From Bin87 sp026710825 (GTDB lineage Bacteria; Chloroflexota; Dehalococcoidia; Lucifugimonadales; UBA3495): a DNA stretch of 64,000 nt. Location of the stretch: contig OZ247427.1 in the NCBI GenBank assembly GCA_965232815.1, positions 2,232,001 to 2,296,000 on the forward strand. The letters are read 5' to 3'. How positions within the stretch are numbered: position 1 is the stretch's first letter; the number at the start of each line of letters is the position of its first letter. Below are positions 15,659-23,746 of the stretch, one piece after another. The position numbers were made by a program, and so were the translations under genes. Below the pieces are notes generated by a model. The model was not told where the DNA came from and did no database searches. It saw only the letters and a list, made by a program, of their open reading frames with translations.

Positions 15659-16618
15659 ATGGTGAATCTCGGCAATATTGAACAGGTTGACTTGCGGGAC
15701 GTCTGGCAGCACGAGGCGCAAGATTTCACACCGTGGTTGGCAGGAAATTTAGACAAACTAGGGGAAGCTCTAGGTCTGGATTTAGAACTTCAAACTGCTG
15801 AGGCTGCAGTGGGGTCCTTTTCGCTCGACGTGTTGGCTCACGACATAGGTAGTAATCGGCCAGTAATCATAGAAAATCAATTGGAGTCGACCAACCATGA
15901 CCATCTTGGTAAGTTGCTAACCTATGCAGCCGGTTATGACGCTTATGCCGTAGTGTGGTTGACCAAAGAATTCAGGGATGAACATCGGCAAGCTTTGGAC
16001 TGGCTGAACCAAAGGACGGACGAGGATACGCAGTTTTTCGGTGTGGTTGTTGAAGCTTGGAAGATCGACAATTCAAGGCCTGCGCCCCACTTTCGTCCCG
16101 TAGCATTCCCCAATGATTGGAAGAAACAAAATGTAGGAAAGGATGCAACCAGCGGTGGCGCCAAGGTGTCTGAACGAGGTGAACGTTATCGGGCGTTTTT
16201 CCAAGATTTGATCGACACGTTGCGCGAGGAGCACCGATTCACCAACGCCAGAAAAGGGCAGCCACAGAGTTGGTACAACTTCAGCTCAGGAACGCGGGGG
16301 GTTAGTTACAATCCGTCATTCAGCCCGCCTCGTAGGATTGCTAGGGTAGAGGTTTACATTGATCGCGGTGACCACGATTTAAACAAACAACCGTTTGATG
16401 AACTCGAAAACCGGAAGGAGGTAATCGAATCCGAGATCCCCGGTTAATGGGAATGGGAACGCCTAGATAACAGGAGAGCATGTCGGGTTTCTGCCGTGCG
16501 AACTGCTAGCATTGATGATGACCGGGAAGCCTTAGCAGATTTGCAGGGGTGGATGGTAGACCGACTGCTTGCTTTCAAACGGGTTTTTGGGCCGCATTTG
16601 GCGGAGTTGGTGGAGTAA
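15659..16618 (+). pseudogene. DUF4268/PD-(D/E)XK nuclease-like gene interrupted by an in-frame TAA
   Basis: The N-terminal part resembles the nuclease-like domain of DUF4268 proteins, with D57, then E72-N-Q74 in PVIIENQLESTNHDHLGKLL. The DUF4268 part starts near residue 175 (RYRAFFQDLIDTLREEH). TAA at 16445-16447 stops the frame after 262 codons. The same frame then continues with WEWERLDNRRACRV and ends GWMVDRLLAFKRVFGPHLAE at 16618, exactly how DUF4268 proteins finish. So one nonsense change (or a sequencing error) splits a gene of about 320 codons. Base composition is more AT-rich than its neighbours, suggesting acquisition. A truncated 262-residue product could still be made. Confidence 0.75.
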
Positions 16619-16624
16619 CGGAGC

Positions 16625-17662
16625 ATGACGTTGGTTGCTGAAAACACTTACGAGGAGGCGCAGGCGCTGGCGTTTGAGGCGGGGTGGACGGATGGGTTGC
16701 CGGTGGTGCCGCCTACGGTGGAGCGGGTGCGGGAGTTTGTGGATGCGTCGGGGCGGTCGGCGCTGGAGGTTGTGGGTGAGATTGCGCCGCGTGGGGGACG
16801 CGCCACGGTGGAGAAGCTGGCGGCCAACGCGGTGATGGCGGGGTGTTTGCCGGGGTATTTTCCGGTGGTGATCGCGGCGATTGAAGCGCTGCTGCTGCCC
16901 CGGTTCAACCTGGCGTCGGTGCAGTGCTCGACGCACATCGCGACGCCGCTGGTGGTGGTGAACGGGCCGGCTGCCACTGACCTGGGTATGAACTCGGGTG
17001 GCAACTGCTTCGGGCAGGGGAACCGGGCGAATGCGACCATCGGGCGGGCGGTGAAATTGGCGTTGACGAACTTAGGTGGAGCGTTGCCGGGGGACGAGGA
17101 CCGCGCCACCTTTGGTCATCCGGGAAAGTTCACGTACTGTATCGCCGAAAACGAAGAGGCGAATCCGTGGGAGCCGTACCACGTGGAGCGGGGGTATGCC
17201 GCCGGGCAGTCGGTGGTGACGGTGCATCCGGCGGAAGCGCCGCACAATTTGAACAACCACGGTGCGGATAATCCGTGGGACCTGCTGACGACGTTCGCGG
17301 TGTCGATGGCGATACCGGGGTGCAACAACATCAACGTGATGGGAGACGTTCTGCTGGTGCTAGGGCCGGAGCACGCGGAGATCATCGCGGGCGCGGGTTG
17401 GAGCAAGAACGACGTGCGGTCGTATCTGTACGAACTGGCGCGGCAACCGCTGTCGCTGCTGAAGCTGGGAGGGATTCATGGGCGGCACACGCACCGGAAC
17501 ACGCTGTGGCCACGCTGGATTGACCGGAACGACGACGACGCGATGGTGCCGGTGGTGCGGCGGCCGGAAGACATACATATAATGGTGGCCGGCGGAGCGG
17601 GACGCCACTCGGTGTACATACCGGGATGGGGTTCGCGGATCACGTCGGCGGCAGTGCAGTGA
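16625..17662 (+). CDS. Uncharacterised protein paired with the UGSC selenoprotein
   Basis: A 345-residue soluble protein with no signal peptide. It has several conserved-looking blocks: GWTDGLPVVPPTVERVREFV, EIAPRGGRATVEKLAANAVM, MAGCLPGYFPVVIAA, SVQCSTHIATPLVVVNGPA and SGGNCFGQGN. I do not know its activity. The gene ends about 38 bases before the UGSC-family gene, and the two look like an operon. From memory, related proteins are often found beside UGSC genes, so a joint redox or thiol function is likely. That is inference. Its ATG follows the remnant DUF4268 stop by six bases, behind GGAG. Confidence 0.7.
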   Translation: MTLVAENTYEEAQALAFEAGWTDGLPVVPPTVERVREFVDASGRSALEVVGEIAPRGGRATVEKLAANAVMAGCLPGYFPVVIAAIEALLLPRFNLASVQCSTHIATPLVVVNGPAATDLGMNSGGNCFGQGNRANATIGRAVKLALTNLGGALPGDEDRATFGHPGKFTYCIAENEEANPWEPYHVERGYAAGQSVVTVHPAEAPHNLNNHGADNPWDLLTTFAVSMAIPGCNNINVMGDVLLVLGPEHAEIIAGAGWSKNDVRSYLYELARQPLSLLKLGGIHGRHTHRNTLWPRWIDRNDDDAMVPVVRRPEDIHIMVAGGAGRHSVYIPGWGSRITSAAVQ

Positions 17663-17699
17663 CCTACCTATCACATCGATTCAGAGGATGATCAGGATC

Positions 17700-18278
17700 A
17701 TGACGATCGCAAACGAGCAAGCCAGTCTGCAATCGCGCATCGCCGCGTTGGGTTTGGTTGATCCAACCGACCGGCAGGAAGAACCGGAGCGGAGGCCCAC
17801 GACGCCGTTGGAAACGCTGGAAGGATTGACCGGCGGTTTCCTGGACAACCGGAAGGGGAACGCGGACACCATCCTGGAGGCGATCCGGCGACGGTTGGCG
17901 GATGAGTACGGGATGGGCGAGTCGCTGGTGCGGTCGAAGTGGGTATTTTCGGCGCCGGCCGCGCCGGAGATCATTGAGGAGTTGTCGGCGTGCGATTTTG
18001 TGGTGACGGCGGTGGGAGATTGAGGAAGCTGCGTGGCGCGCAGTTTGCGCGATGCAGTGGAGCTGGAGGATCGGGGAGTGCGGACGGTGGTGGTGCATAC
18101 GCAGGCATTCCATTCGGCGGCGGAGCAGCACATCGTGTCGCTGGGACGGCCCGACTATGCGGGGTCGGTGTACCTGCAGCATCCGGTGGCGGCGTTGGAT
18201 CCGGCCTGCATAGAGAGTCGGGTTGATGCGGTGATGCCTGAGATTGTGGCGGCGTTGCAGGGTCACACGGAGCGGTAG
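17700..18278 (+). CDS. UGSC-family selenoprotein (in-frame UGA decoded as selenocysteine)
   Basis: The frame from ATG 17700 (or 17688) is interrupted only by TGA at 18021-18023 and continues unbroken to TAG at 18276. Around that codon the translation is CDFVVTAVGD, Sec, GSCVARSLRD, so the codon completes the U-G-S-C motif that names the family. Sec is about residue 108 of 192. A hairpin directly follows (18029-18057) with the geometry of a bacterial SECIS. Residues before and after the UGA both fit the family, so this is not a nonsense mutation. Function unknown; a redox role is likely because Sec and Cys are two residues apart. Conventional calling would give two short genes, 17688-18023 and 18033-18278. 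No sel genes lie in the window. Confidence 0.85.
18029..18057 (+). promoter_or_regulatory. Bacterial SECIS-like hairpin
   Basis: CTGCGT (18029-18034) pairs with ATGCAG (18052-18057), a GG bulge follows (18035-18036), then CGCGC (18037-18041) pairs with GCGCG (18047-18051) around the loop AGUUU. The loop begins 19 bases after the UGA and has G as its second base. Spacing and loop G agree with known bacterial SECIS rules for SelB binding. Confidence 0.7.
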
Positions 18279-18335
18279 AAAGCGCGTTCGAACCGGAGTT
18301 CGGCGCGAGAGGCCGTCGCATAGTCGTTGATTGAA

Positions 18336-18361
18336 GGGGCGAATGATTATTCGCCCCTACG
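18336..18361. repeat. Palindromic dispersed element
   Basis: aggggcgaatgattattcgc with the following ccctac forms a near-perfect inverted repeat. It is a relative of the element at 7985-8010. A second palindrome, ggggcgaggtatgcctcgcc, lies at 18411-18430. Both sit between convergent genes and may terminate transcription. Confidence 0.65.
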
Positions 18362-18444
18362 TTGGGCACGAGACCAATAGCTTTCGTTGGTGTTGTATTC
18401 GCGGGCGGTGGGGCGAGGTATGCCTCGCCCCTACGGACGTTCGC

Positions 18445-19626
18445 TTAGATGCCGCGTTCGGCTACCCAGCGGTGTTTTTGGGTTTGGCGGCGGGTTTCGT
18501 CGGTGGGTTGGTAGGTGGCTAGGAACTCTGTGCGGAACTCGTCGAATCGGTTGTCGGCGATGGCGTTCCGCATGTTGTCCATGAGGTTGAGAATGAAACG
18601 GAGGTTGTGGATTGACGCGAGGCGGGGGCCGAGCATTTCGCGGGCCTTGAACAGGTGGCGGAGGTAGGACGCTGAGAAGTTGGCGCAGGCGTAGCAGTCG
18701 CAGGTGTCGTCCAAGGGGTCGTCGTACTCGGCGTAGCGGGCGTTGGCGATGTTGATGCGGCCGGTGGGCGTGAACAGGGCGCCGTTGCGGGCGACCCGGG
18801 TGGGAAGGACGCAATCGAACATGTCCACGCCGAGGGCGACGGAGTTGACCAGATCTTCAGGGGAGCCGACGCCCATCAGGTAGCGGGGTTTGTCGGCGGG
18901 CAGGGCGTCGCAGACCTGTTGGGTGACGGCGTGCATTTCGGCCTTGGACTCGCCGACGGCCAAGCCGCCGATGGCATAACCGTCGAATGGGATGCCGGTG
19001 ATGTAGTCAGTGGACTCGGCTCGCAGTTCGGGGACGGTGCCGCCCTGGACGATGCCGAAGAGGGCCTGGCGTTGGGAGTTGGGGCTGGTGGCATGGGTGT
19101 CGTAGCAATCGACGGCCCAACGGTGGGTGCGTTGCATGGCGTCGCGGACAGACGCGGGGTCGCCGGCGGAGAAGACGCACTGGTCGAAGCACATGATGAT
19201 GTCGGCGCCGATGCCGTGCTGGTTGGCGATGGCGGACTCGGGGGTGAACACATGCCGGCTGCCGTCGATGTGGGACTGGAAGGTGATGCCTGAGTCGTCG
19301 ATGCGACGCAGGGATCCCATGCTGAAGGCTTGGTAGCCGCCGCTGTCGGTGAGGATCGGGCCGTCCCATCGCATGAACCGGTGCAGGCCGCCCGCGTCCT
19401 GCACGCGCGGAACGCCGGGGCGGAGGTAGAGGTGGTAGGCGTTGCTGAGGACGGTCTCGGCGCCGAGACTCCGCACCTCGTCGAAAGTGAGGCCCTTGAC
19501 GGTGGCCTGGGTGGCGACGGGCATGAACATGGGCGTTTGCGCCGTACCGTGGGGCGTGGTAATCTGCCCGCGCCGGGCAGCGCCGTCGGTGCCGAACAGT
19601 TTGAAACTGATGGGTGATGCGGTCAT
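18445..19626 (-). CDS. tgt: Queuine tRNA-ribosyltransferase
   Basis: This 393-residue enzyme exchanges guanine 34 for a queuine precursor in GU(N)-anticodon tRNAs. It shows TPMFMPVATQATVKGL, SNAYHLYLRPG, LTDSGGYQAFS with the catalytic Asp, CFDQCV, GIVQGG and a C-terminal zinc site (CDCYAC followed by H about 25 residues later). ATG 19626 matches the family start, although no Shine-Dalgarno is visible and the frame is open to 19698. It is divergent from the small membrane protein and TSUP genes. Confidence 0.95.
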   Translation of the reverse strand: MTASPISFKLFGTDGAARRGQITTPHGTAQTPMFMPVATQATVKGLTFDEVRSLGAETVLSNAYHLYLRPGVPRVQDAGGLHRFMRWDGPILTDSGGYQAFSMGSLRRIDDSGITFQSHIDGSRHVFTPESAIANQHGIGADIIMCFDQCVFSAGDPASVRDAMQRTHRWAVDCYDTHATSPNSQRQALFGIVQGGTVPELRAESTDYITGIPFDGYAIGGLAVGESKAEMHAVTQQVCDALPADKPRYLMGVGSPEDLVNSVALGVDMFDCVLPTRVARNGALFTPTGRINIANARYAEYDDPLDDTCDCYACANFSASYLRHLFKAREMLGPRLASIHNLRFILNLMDNMRNAIADNRFDEFRTEFLATYQPTDETRRQTQKHRWVAERGI

Positions 19627-19722
19627 CTTGAGTAAATGTACTAGGGCTGCCCCGCCAAAGCAACGACGATCTTCGTCCTCCTCGCTCCTCAACCACACCG
19701 TATGCGAGACAGGGGAGCGCTG

Positions 19723-19908
19723 ATGCCCGCAGAGTTATTGGAAATCCTCAACGTTCTGAGGGGTTATTCCGTCGTGTGGGCGGTTGTGGTGATTGCCGCC
19801 ATGGCAGTTACGGCGGTGGCGCTGTACGCTTTCTGGGACCTGGTAGGCCGAGGCATATCGCTGGTGGCCCGGGCTTTGAACGTGGGTCAGCCGAGGCGAC
19901 GGCACTGA
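19723..19908 (+). CDS. Small single-pass membrane protein
   Basis: A 61-residue protein with one long hydrophobic segment (VVWAVVVIAAMAVTAVALYA, about residues 17-36) and a basic end (QPRRRH). AGGGGAG lies six bases before ATG 19723, making it better than ATG 19702. It ends one base before the start of the TSUP permease, so the two are surely cotranscribed and it may be a small partner of that transporter. Confidence 0.65.
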   Translation: MPAELLEILNVLRGYSVVWAVVVIAAMAVTAVALYAFWDLVGRGISLVARALNVGQPRRRH

Positions 19909-19909
19909 C

Positions 19910-21004
19910 ATGTATTTTCCCATAGCTGAGGTCACGGTTTCTCCGCTGCTGCTGGCGCTTTTGGGAATTGTGGTCGGTACGATGACTGGGTTTTTTGGCG
20001 TGGGCGGAGGATTCCTGATCACCGGCGGGCTGCTGGTGTTGGGCGTGCCGACGATCTACGCGGTGGGGACCGGGCTGTTGATGGTGATGGGGACGGCGAT
20101 CACGAGCACGCTGAGGCATCGGAGGCTGGGGAACGTTGACGTCCGCCTGGCGGTGCTGATCGTGTGTGGGACGATTCCCGGGGTGTTTTTGGGTGAGCGG
20201 GTGAACAGCGCGCTGGAGGAGGCGGGCATTTCGGGGCCAGTGGTTGGCGCGGTGTATTTCGTGCTGCTGCTGACGTTGGGATCGCTGATGGTGGGCAACT
20301 GGCTGCGGAGGCTCAAATACCGCCCGGCCCGGCAGGATCTGGGCATGTTTCCGCGGTGGTTCCAGGGCGTGCGACTGGGACCGAGTCGGATCGCGGTGCC
20401 GGGGGTTGGCAGCGTCAACCTGCGGCCGGGGTTCGCCAACGCGGGGATTGCGGAGATGTCGGCGCTGGTGCCGGTGCTGACGGGCCTGGTGATCGGGTTT
20501 ATCGCCGCGCTGCTGGGCGCAGGCGGCGGGTTCCTGCTGATGCCGTTCCTGGTGTATGGGTTGGGCATACCGCCGGCGGTGGCGATCGGCACGGACCTGT
20601 TCCAGATCATTATCACAGGCACGCTGGGGTCGTTCCTCTACTCGTTGAGCGGCAACGTTGATCCGATGATTGCGGTCATCATGTTCACGGCGGCGTCGGT
20701 GGGCACGCAGATTGGCGCACTGGCGACGCGGTTCGTGAACTCGGCGCGGATCCTGGGGTTGTTCGGACTGACGGTGCTGAACGCGGGCGTGGCGGTGGGG
20801 ATTGGTCAACTGGCGCGGCTGATAGAGTCGGACGGTCTGACGCTGATCGGCCAGTTGATGCTGCTGGGAGTCTCGGGGCTGGTGGCGCTGACGATAGTTC
20901 TGCTGCTGGTGATTGCGGCGGCCGCGCAGATGCGACGCGGGCGACGCCTGGCGCGGCTTCGGGAGATACGCAGCGCGGGGAGAGTGGCGGCAGGCGGCGA
21001 CTAG
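19910..21004 (+). CDS. TSUP-family (TauE/SafE) membrane transporter
   Basis: This 364-residue polytopic membrane protein has two related halves, each with a glycine motif: GTMTGFFGVGGGFLITGGLL near residue 23 and IAALLGAGGGFLLMPFLVYG near residue 198. This duplication is the hallmark of the TSUP family, which moves sulfite, sulfonates or other organic anions. About eight or nine membrane segments are visible, with an unusually long hydrophilic loop (about 125-175) between halves. The basic C-terminus is cytoplasmic. It is coupled to the upstream small membrane protein and convergent with aroB, with stops only six bases apart. Confidence 0.88.
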   Translation: MYFPIAEVTVSPLLLALLGIVVGTMTGFFGVGGGFLITGGLLVLGVPTIYAVGTGLLMVMGTAITSTLRHRRLGNVDVRLAVLIVCGTIPGVFLGERVNSALEEAGISGPVVGAVYFVLLLTLGSLMVGNWLRRLKYRPARQDLGMFPRWFQGVRLGPSRIAVPGVGSVNLRPGFANAGIAEMSALVPVLTGLVIGFIAALLGAGGGFLLMPFLVYGLGIPPAVAIGTDLFQIIITGTLGSFLYSLSGNVDPMIAVIMFTAASVGTQIGALATRFVNSARILGLFGLTVLNAGVAVGIGQLARLIESDGLTLIGQLMLLGVSGLVALTIVLLLVIAAAAQMRRGRRLARLREIRSAGRVAAGGD

Positions 21005-21009
21005 CCGGG

Positions 21010-22110
21010 TCAGTCGGTTAGCCAGGCGAGGGTGTCGTCGACGATTTCAGTGGGGATGTCGCGTCGGACGGTGGCTCTGCCGACGTCTTCCAGGAGCACC
21101 CACCGGTTGGCGCCGCCGACGGTCTTTTTATCGAGAGACATTGCGCCACGGATGGCGTTGATGTCGACGCCTTGGGCGGTGATCGGCAGGTCGAACCGCT
21201 GGAGCAGGACGCGCTGGCGGTCGAGGATGTCGTCGCCGATCATGCCCATCTCGCGGGCGATGCGGCCGGCGCCCATCATGCCGACGGAGACGCCCTCGCC
21301 GTGCATGAAGCGGCCGTATTCGGTGGAGGCTTCGAGGGCGTGGCCGATGGTGTGGCCGTAATTGAGGAGGATGCGGATGTCGAGGGTCTCGCGCTCGTCC
21401 TGGCTGACGATGTCGGCCTTGATGGCCATGCTGCGGCGGATGACCTCGGTGGAGATTTCGGGTTCGACGTCCATGAGGGCTTCGGCGTGTTCTTCGAATA
21501 CGTCTACGAGGGACGGATCGAGGATGAGGCCGTGCTTGATGGCTTCGGCCCAACCCTCGGAGAGTTCGCGCTTGCCCAGGGTGGCGAGGGTCTGGACGTC
21601 GGCGAGGACGGCGCGGGGCTGATAGAAAGCGCCGACCATGTTCTTGGCCTGGGGCAGGTTGACGGCGACCTTGCCGCCGATGGAGGCGTCGACCATGGCG
21701 GCCATGCTGGTGGGCACCTGCACGAAGGGCACGCCACGCAGGAAGGTGCTGGCGATGAACCCGCCGAGGTCGCCGGAGACGCCGCCGCCGATGGCGATGA
21801 TGGGCTGGCCGCGCTCGGCTTTGAGGCCGACGAGCCACTCGTATATTTCCTGGGCCTGCTGGAATGATTTGCTGGTCTCGCCGGCGGGGATGACGAAGCA
21901 GTGGGCGGCGATGCCGGCGCGCTGGAGGGCCCACTGGGCGTTGCGTCCGTAGGGTCGCATGACGTTTTCGTCGGTAATGATGTAGGCGGTGTTGCCGAGG
22001 CCCAGTTCCTTGATGTGGTCGCCGAGGCGATCGATGAGACCCCAACCGGCGATTACGGGGTAGGTGCCGCCGGAGTGGTGGACGGTTGCGGCCTGGTCGG
22101 GGTTGGTCAT
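21010..22110 (-). CDS. aroB: 3-dehydroquinate synthase
   Basis: This 366-residue enzyme performs the second step of the shikimate pathway. Motifs are IAIGGGVSGDLGGFIASTFL (NAD binding, about residue 105), VPTSMAAMVDASIGGKVAVN, EAIKHGLI and LNYGHTIGHALE, with zinc-binding His and Glu. It starts at ATG 22110 behind AGGA. The ATGA shared with the aroK stop shows translational coupling. A frame extension to 22380 is an antisense shadow of aroK's coding sequence. Confidence 0.95.
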   Translation of the reverse strand: MTNPDQAATVHHSGGTYPVIAGWGLIDRLGDHIKELGLGNTAYIITDENVMRPYGRNAQWALQRAGIAAHCFVIPAGETSKSFQQAQEIYEWLVGLKAERGQPIIAIGGGVSGDLGGFIASTFLRGVPFVQVPTSMAAMVDASIGGKVAVNLPQAKNMVGAFYQPRAVLADVQTLATLGKRELSEGWAEAIKHGLILDPSLVDVFEEHAEALMDVEPEISTEVIRRSMAIKADIVSQDERETLDIRILLNYGHTIGHALEASTEYGRFMHGEGVSVGMMGAGRIAREMGMIGDDILDRQRVLLQRFDLPITAQGVDINAIRGAMSLDKKTVGGANRWVLLEDVGRATVRRDIPTEIVDDTLAWLTD

Positions 22111-22679
22111 TGGGTTCCTCCGGGAGATTGGGCGGGAGAGGGTCTCGGGTTTTGGACGTGCGACTCGTAGATTTCGAGGATGGCATCGGCGACCTGTTCG
22201 GGGGTTTGGTCGTCGGTGGGGACGGCGTAGTGGGCGTAGGCGTAGGCGTCGGCGCGTTCGTCCAGAAGTTCGCGGATACGCACGAGGGGGTCGCCGTCGC
22301 CCAGCATGGGGCGGACGGCGGCATTGGGGCTGCCACGGGTGATGCGGTGGTGGATGGTCTCCGGGAGGGCGGTCAGGCAAAACACAGTGCCACTTTCGAG
22401 GAGGACCTGGCGGGTGAGTTCCTGGGCGAAAGCGCCGCCGCCGGCGGAGATCACCTTGTTACCGCCGTCGCACAAGCTGAACGTGGCGTGGCGTTCCATG
22501 GCGCGGAAAACCGCCTCGCCGTCCTCGCTGAATATCCTGTGGATTGGCTTGCGGGCGCGGCGGACGATTTCCTCGTCGATGTCGGCGGCGCGACGGCCGG
22601 TCAGGCGCGCGATGATCCGGCCGACGTGGCTTTTGCCGGTGGCCATGAACCCGACGAGGATGATGTTGTCAGCGGGCAT
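22107..22679 (-). CDS. aroK: Shikimate kinase
   Basis: This 190-residue kinase has the P-loop GFMATGKS at residues 10-17, DIDEEIVRRA (shikimate-binding Asp) and VISAGGGAFA, then RPML. It phosphorylates shikimate in aromatic amino acid synthesis. It is the first gene of aroK-aroB, overlapping aroB by four bases. The frame is open further upstream through the repeat at 22713-22757, but ATG 22679 matches the family length. The C-terminal 20 residues are Pro/Gln-rich and not conserved. Confidence 0.94.
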   Translation of the reverse strand: MPADNIILVGFMATGKSHVGRIIARLTGRRAADIDEEIVRRARKPIHRIFSEDGEAVFRAMERHATFSLCDGGNKVISAGGGAFAQELTRQVLLESGTVFCLTALPETIHHRITRGSPNAAVRPMLGDGDPLVRIRELLDERADAYAYAHYAVPTDDQTPEQVADAILEIYESHVQNPRPSPAQSPGGTQ

Positions 22680-22712
22680 AGGACTAAAGGAGAAAGTGAC
22701 GGGTTGGGGTTC

Positions 22713-22757
22713 ACCCTCACCCTGGCGCTCTCCCATCAAGGGAGAGGGAACATTTTT
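22713..22757. repeat. Dispersed GGGAGAGGG stem-loop element, copy 1
   Basis: The element runs ccctcaccctggcgctctcc, then a stem CTCTCCC (22728-22734) / GGGAGAG (22740-22746), then gaacattttt. A related copy lies at 34393-34455. Here it separates the VOC gene from aroK, and its T run runs into the VOC stop codon. Confidence 0.7.
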
Positions 22758-23157
22758 AGGCGGGGCGAGGTGGAGCGGGGGCGTAGCCGGATGCAGTGCA
22801 GAACTCGACGCTGTTGCCGTCGGGGTCTTCGATGAAGAAGTAGGCTTGGCCATCGTAGCGGACGCCACCGCGCAATGCTTCGAACCCGTTGCTTTCCAGG
22901 GTTTCGCGAGTTGCTTCGAGGTCGTCGACCTGGAAGGCGTGGTGGATGTTGCCGGGTTTGGCAGGCGCCTCGGCGGTTTCGATCAGGTGGACCATTACGC
23001 CGTTCTCGAGTTGGAGCCAGGTAATGGCCGGGTTGTCCACCTGGCTCTGGATCTGCTTGATGCCGAGGAGATTGTTGTAGAACTCCATGGCTCGGGCGGT
23101 GTCCTTAACCATGGTGGTGACGTGATTGATCTGGCGGATCTCGATTTTGCCGGCCAT
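22756..23157 (-). CDS. VOC-family (glyoxalase/dioxygenase fold) protein
   Basis: This 133-residue protein has two beta-alpha-beta-beta-beta units: INHVTTMVKDTARAMEFYNN at the N-terminus and the closing FFIEDPDGNSVEFC. Metal-ligand positions appear as H14, H57 or a neighbour, and E in SVEFC. Members include glyoxalase I, dioxygenases and epimerases; the substrate is unknown. GGAGG before ATG 23157 supports the start. It is upstream of aroK on the same strand, separated by a stem-loop, so it may be independently terminated. Confidence 0.87.
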   Translation of the reverse strand: MAGKIEIRQINHVTTMVKDTARAMEFYNNLLGIKQIQSQVDNPAITWLQLENGVMVHLIETAEAPAKPGNIHHAFQVDDLEATRETLESNGFEALRGGVRYDGQAYFFIEDPDGNSVEFCTASGYAPAPPRPA

Positions 23158-23413
23158 TTAGGTTCCTCCTTGCCCCGATCCCGTGCGGGTGTCGTTCAGT
23201 GGCTGGCGGGTATTATGCCATACGGCACAAAGGCGTGCCGAGTGCGCCGCCGTCAGGGCCAGGGCCTTGCGATTATCGGTCTGAACCGGCCAAGGCGTCA
23301 TTCCCAAGAGGCGCAGGCCGGTATCCAGAAGGCGCCGGCATTCCTGAACGTTGGCGGCAGCATGACGTTCCCGGTTTCCGGATCAAATCCGGGATGTAAG
23401 GTTGTGGGCATGG

Positions 23414-23746
23414 CTAGCGTGCCGGGGCGGGGAGGTCCCAACGAAGGAGTTCGCTGTAGCGGTCTTTGCTGGCCCAGGGGAGGAGGCTGAGGACGATGGC
23501 GCCAGGATCGGGGACGTCCCCCTGGCGTTGGGTGTCGTTGAGGTAGCGGCCGAGGTTGGCGAATGTGGGCAGGCGGAAGCCGGCTTTGGCGATGCGCTCG
23601 ATGACGTCGGAGGGCTCGGGGGGTTGGTCGGGAGTCCAGTCGTCGGCGACGGCTTCGGCGAGGCGGCGGAGTTTGATGATGGTGAGTTCTGGTGCGAACC
23701 TACGCTTGAGGGCGGCGACGCGGCGGCGGAGTTGGGAGATGGTCAT
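23414..23746 (-). CDS. Small hypothetical protein of the duplicated block, copy 1
   Basis: A 110-residue protein beginning MTISQLRRRVAALKRRFAPE, then DDWTPDQPPEPSDVIERIAK and a C-terminal VPDPGAIVLSLLPWASKDRY. It is basic and alpha-helical at the start, with no membrane segment. A second copy at 57277 differs at about ten of 109 aligned positions, so the protein has stayed intact in both. Codon preference matches the host. I cannot assign a function. The association with a mobile-looking repeat block suggests a selfish or regulatory role, but that is speculation. Confidence 0.65.
   Translation of the reverse strand: MTISQLRRRVAALKRRFAPELTIIKLRRLAEAVADDWTPDQPPEPSDVIERIAKAGFRLPTFANLGRYLNDTQRQGDVPDPGAIVLSLLPWASKDRYSELLRWDLPAPAR

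Noticed and set aside
14471..15721. Minus-strand 416-codon ORF
   Set aside because: It covers the enolase-superfamily and protease genes in antisense and is rich in His, Arg and Pro, with no family pattern.
18033..18278. Separate gene starting at GTG 18033
   Set aside because: It is in frame with the preceding ORF across a UGA that forms the UGSC motif and has a SECIS-like hairpin, so one selenoprotein is more likely.
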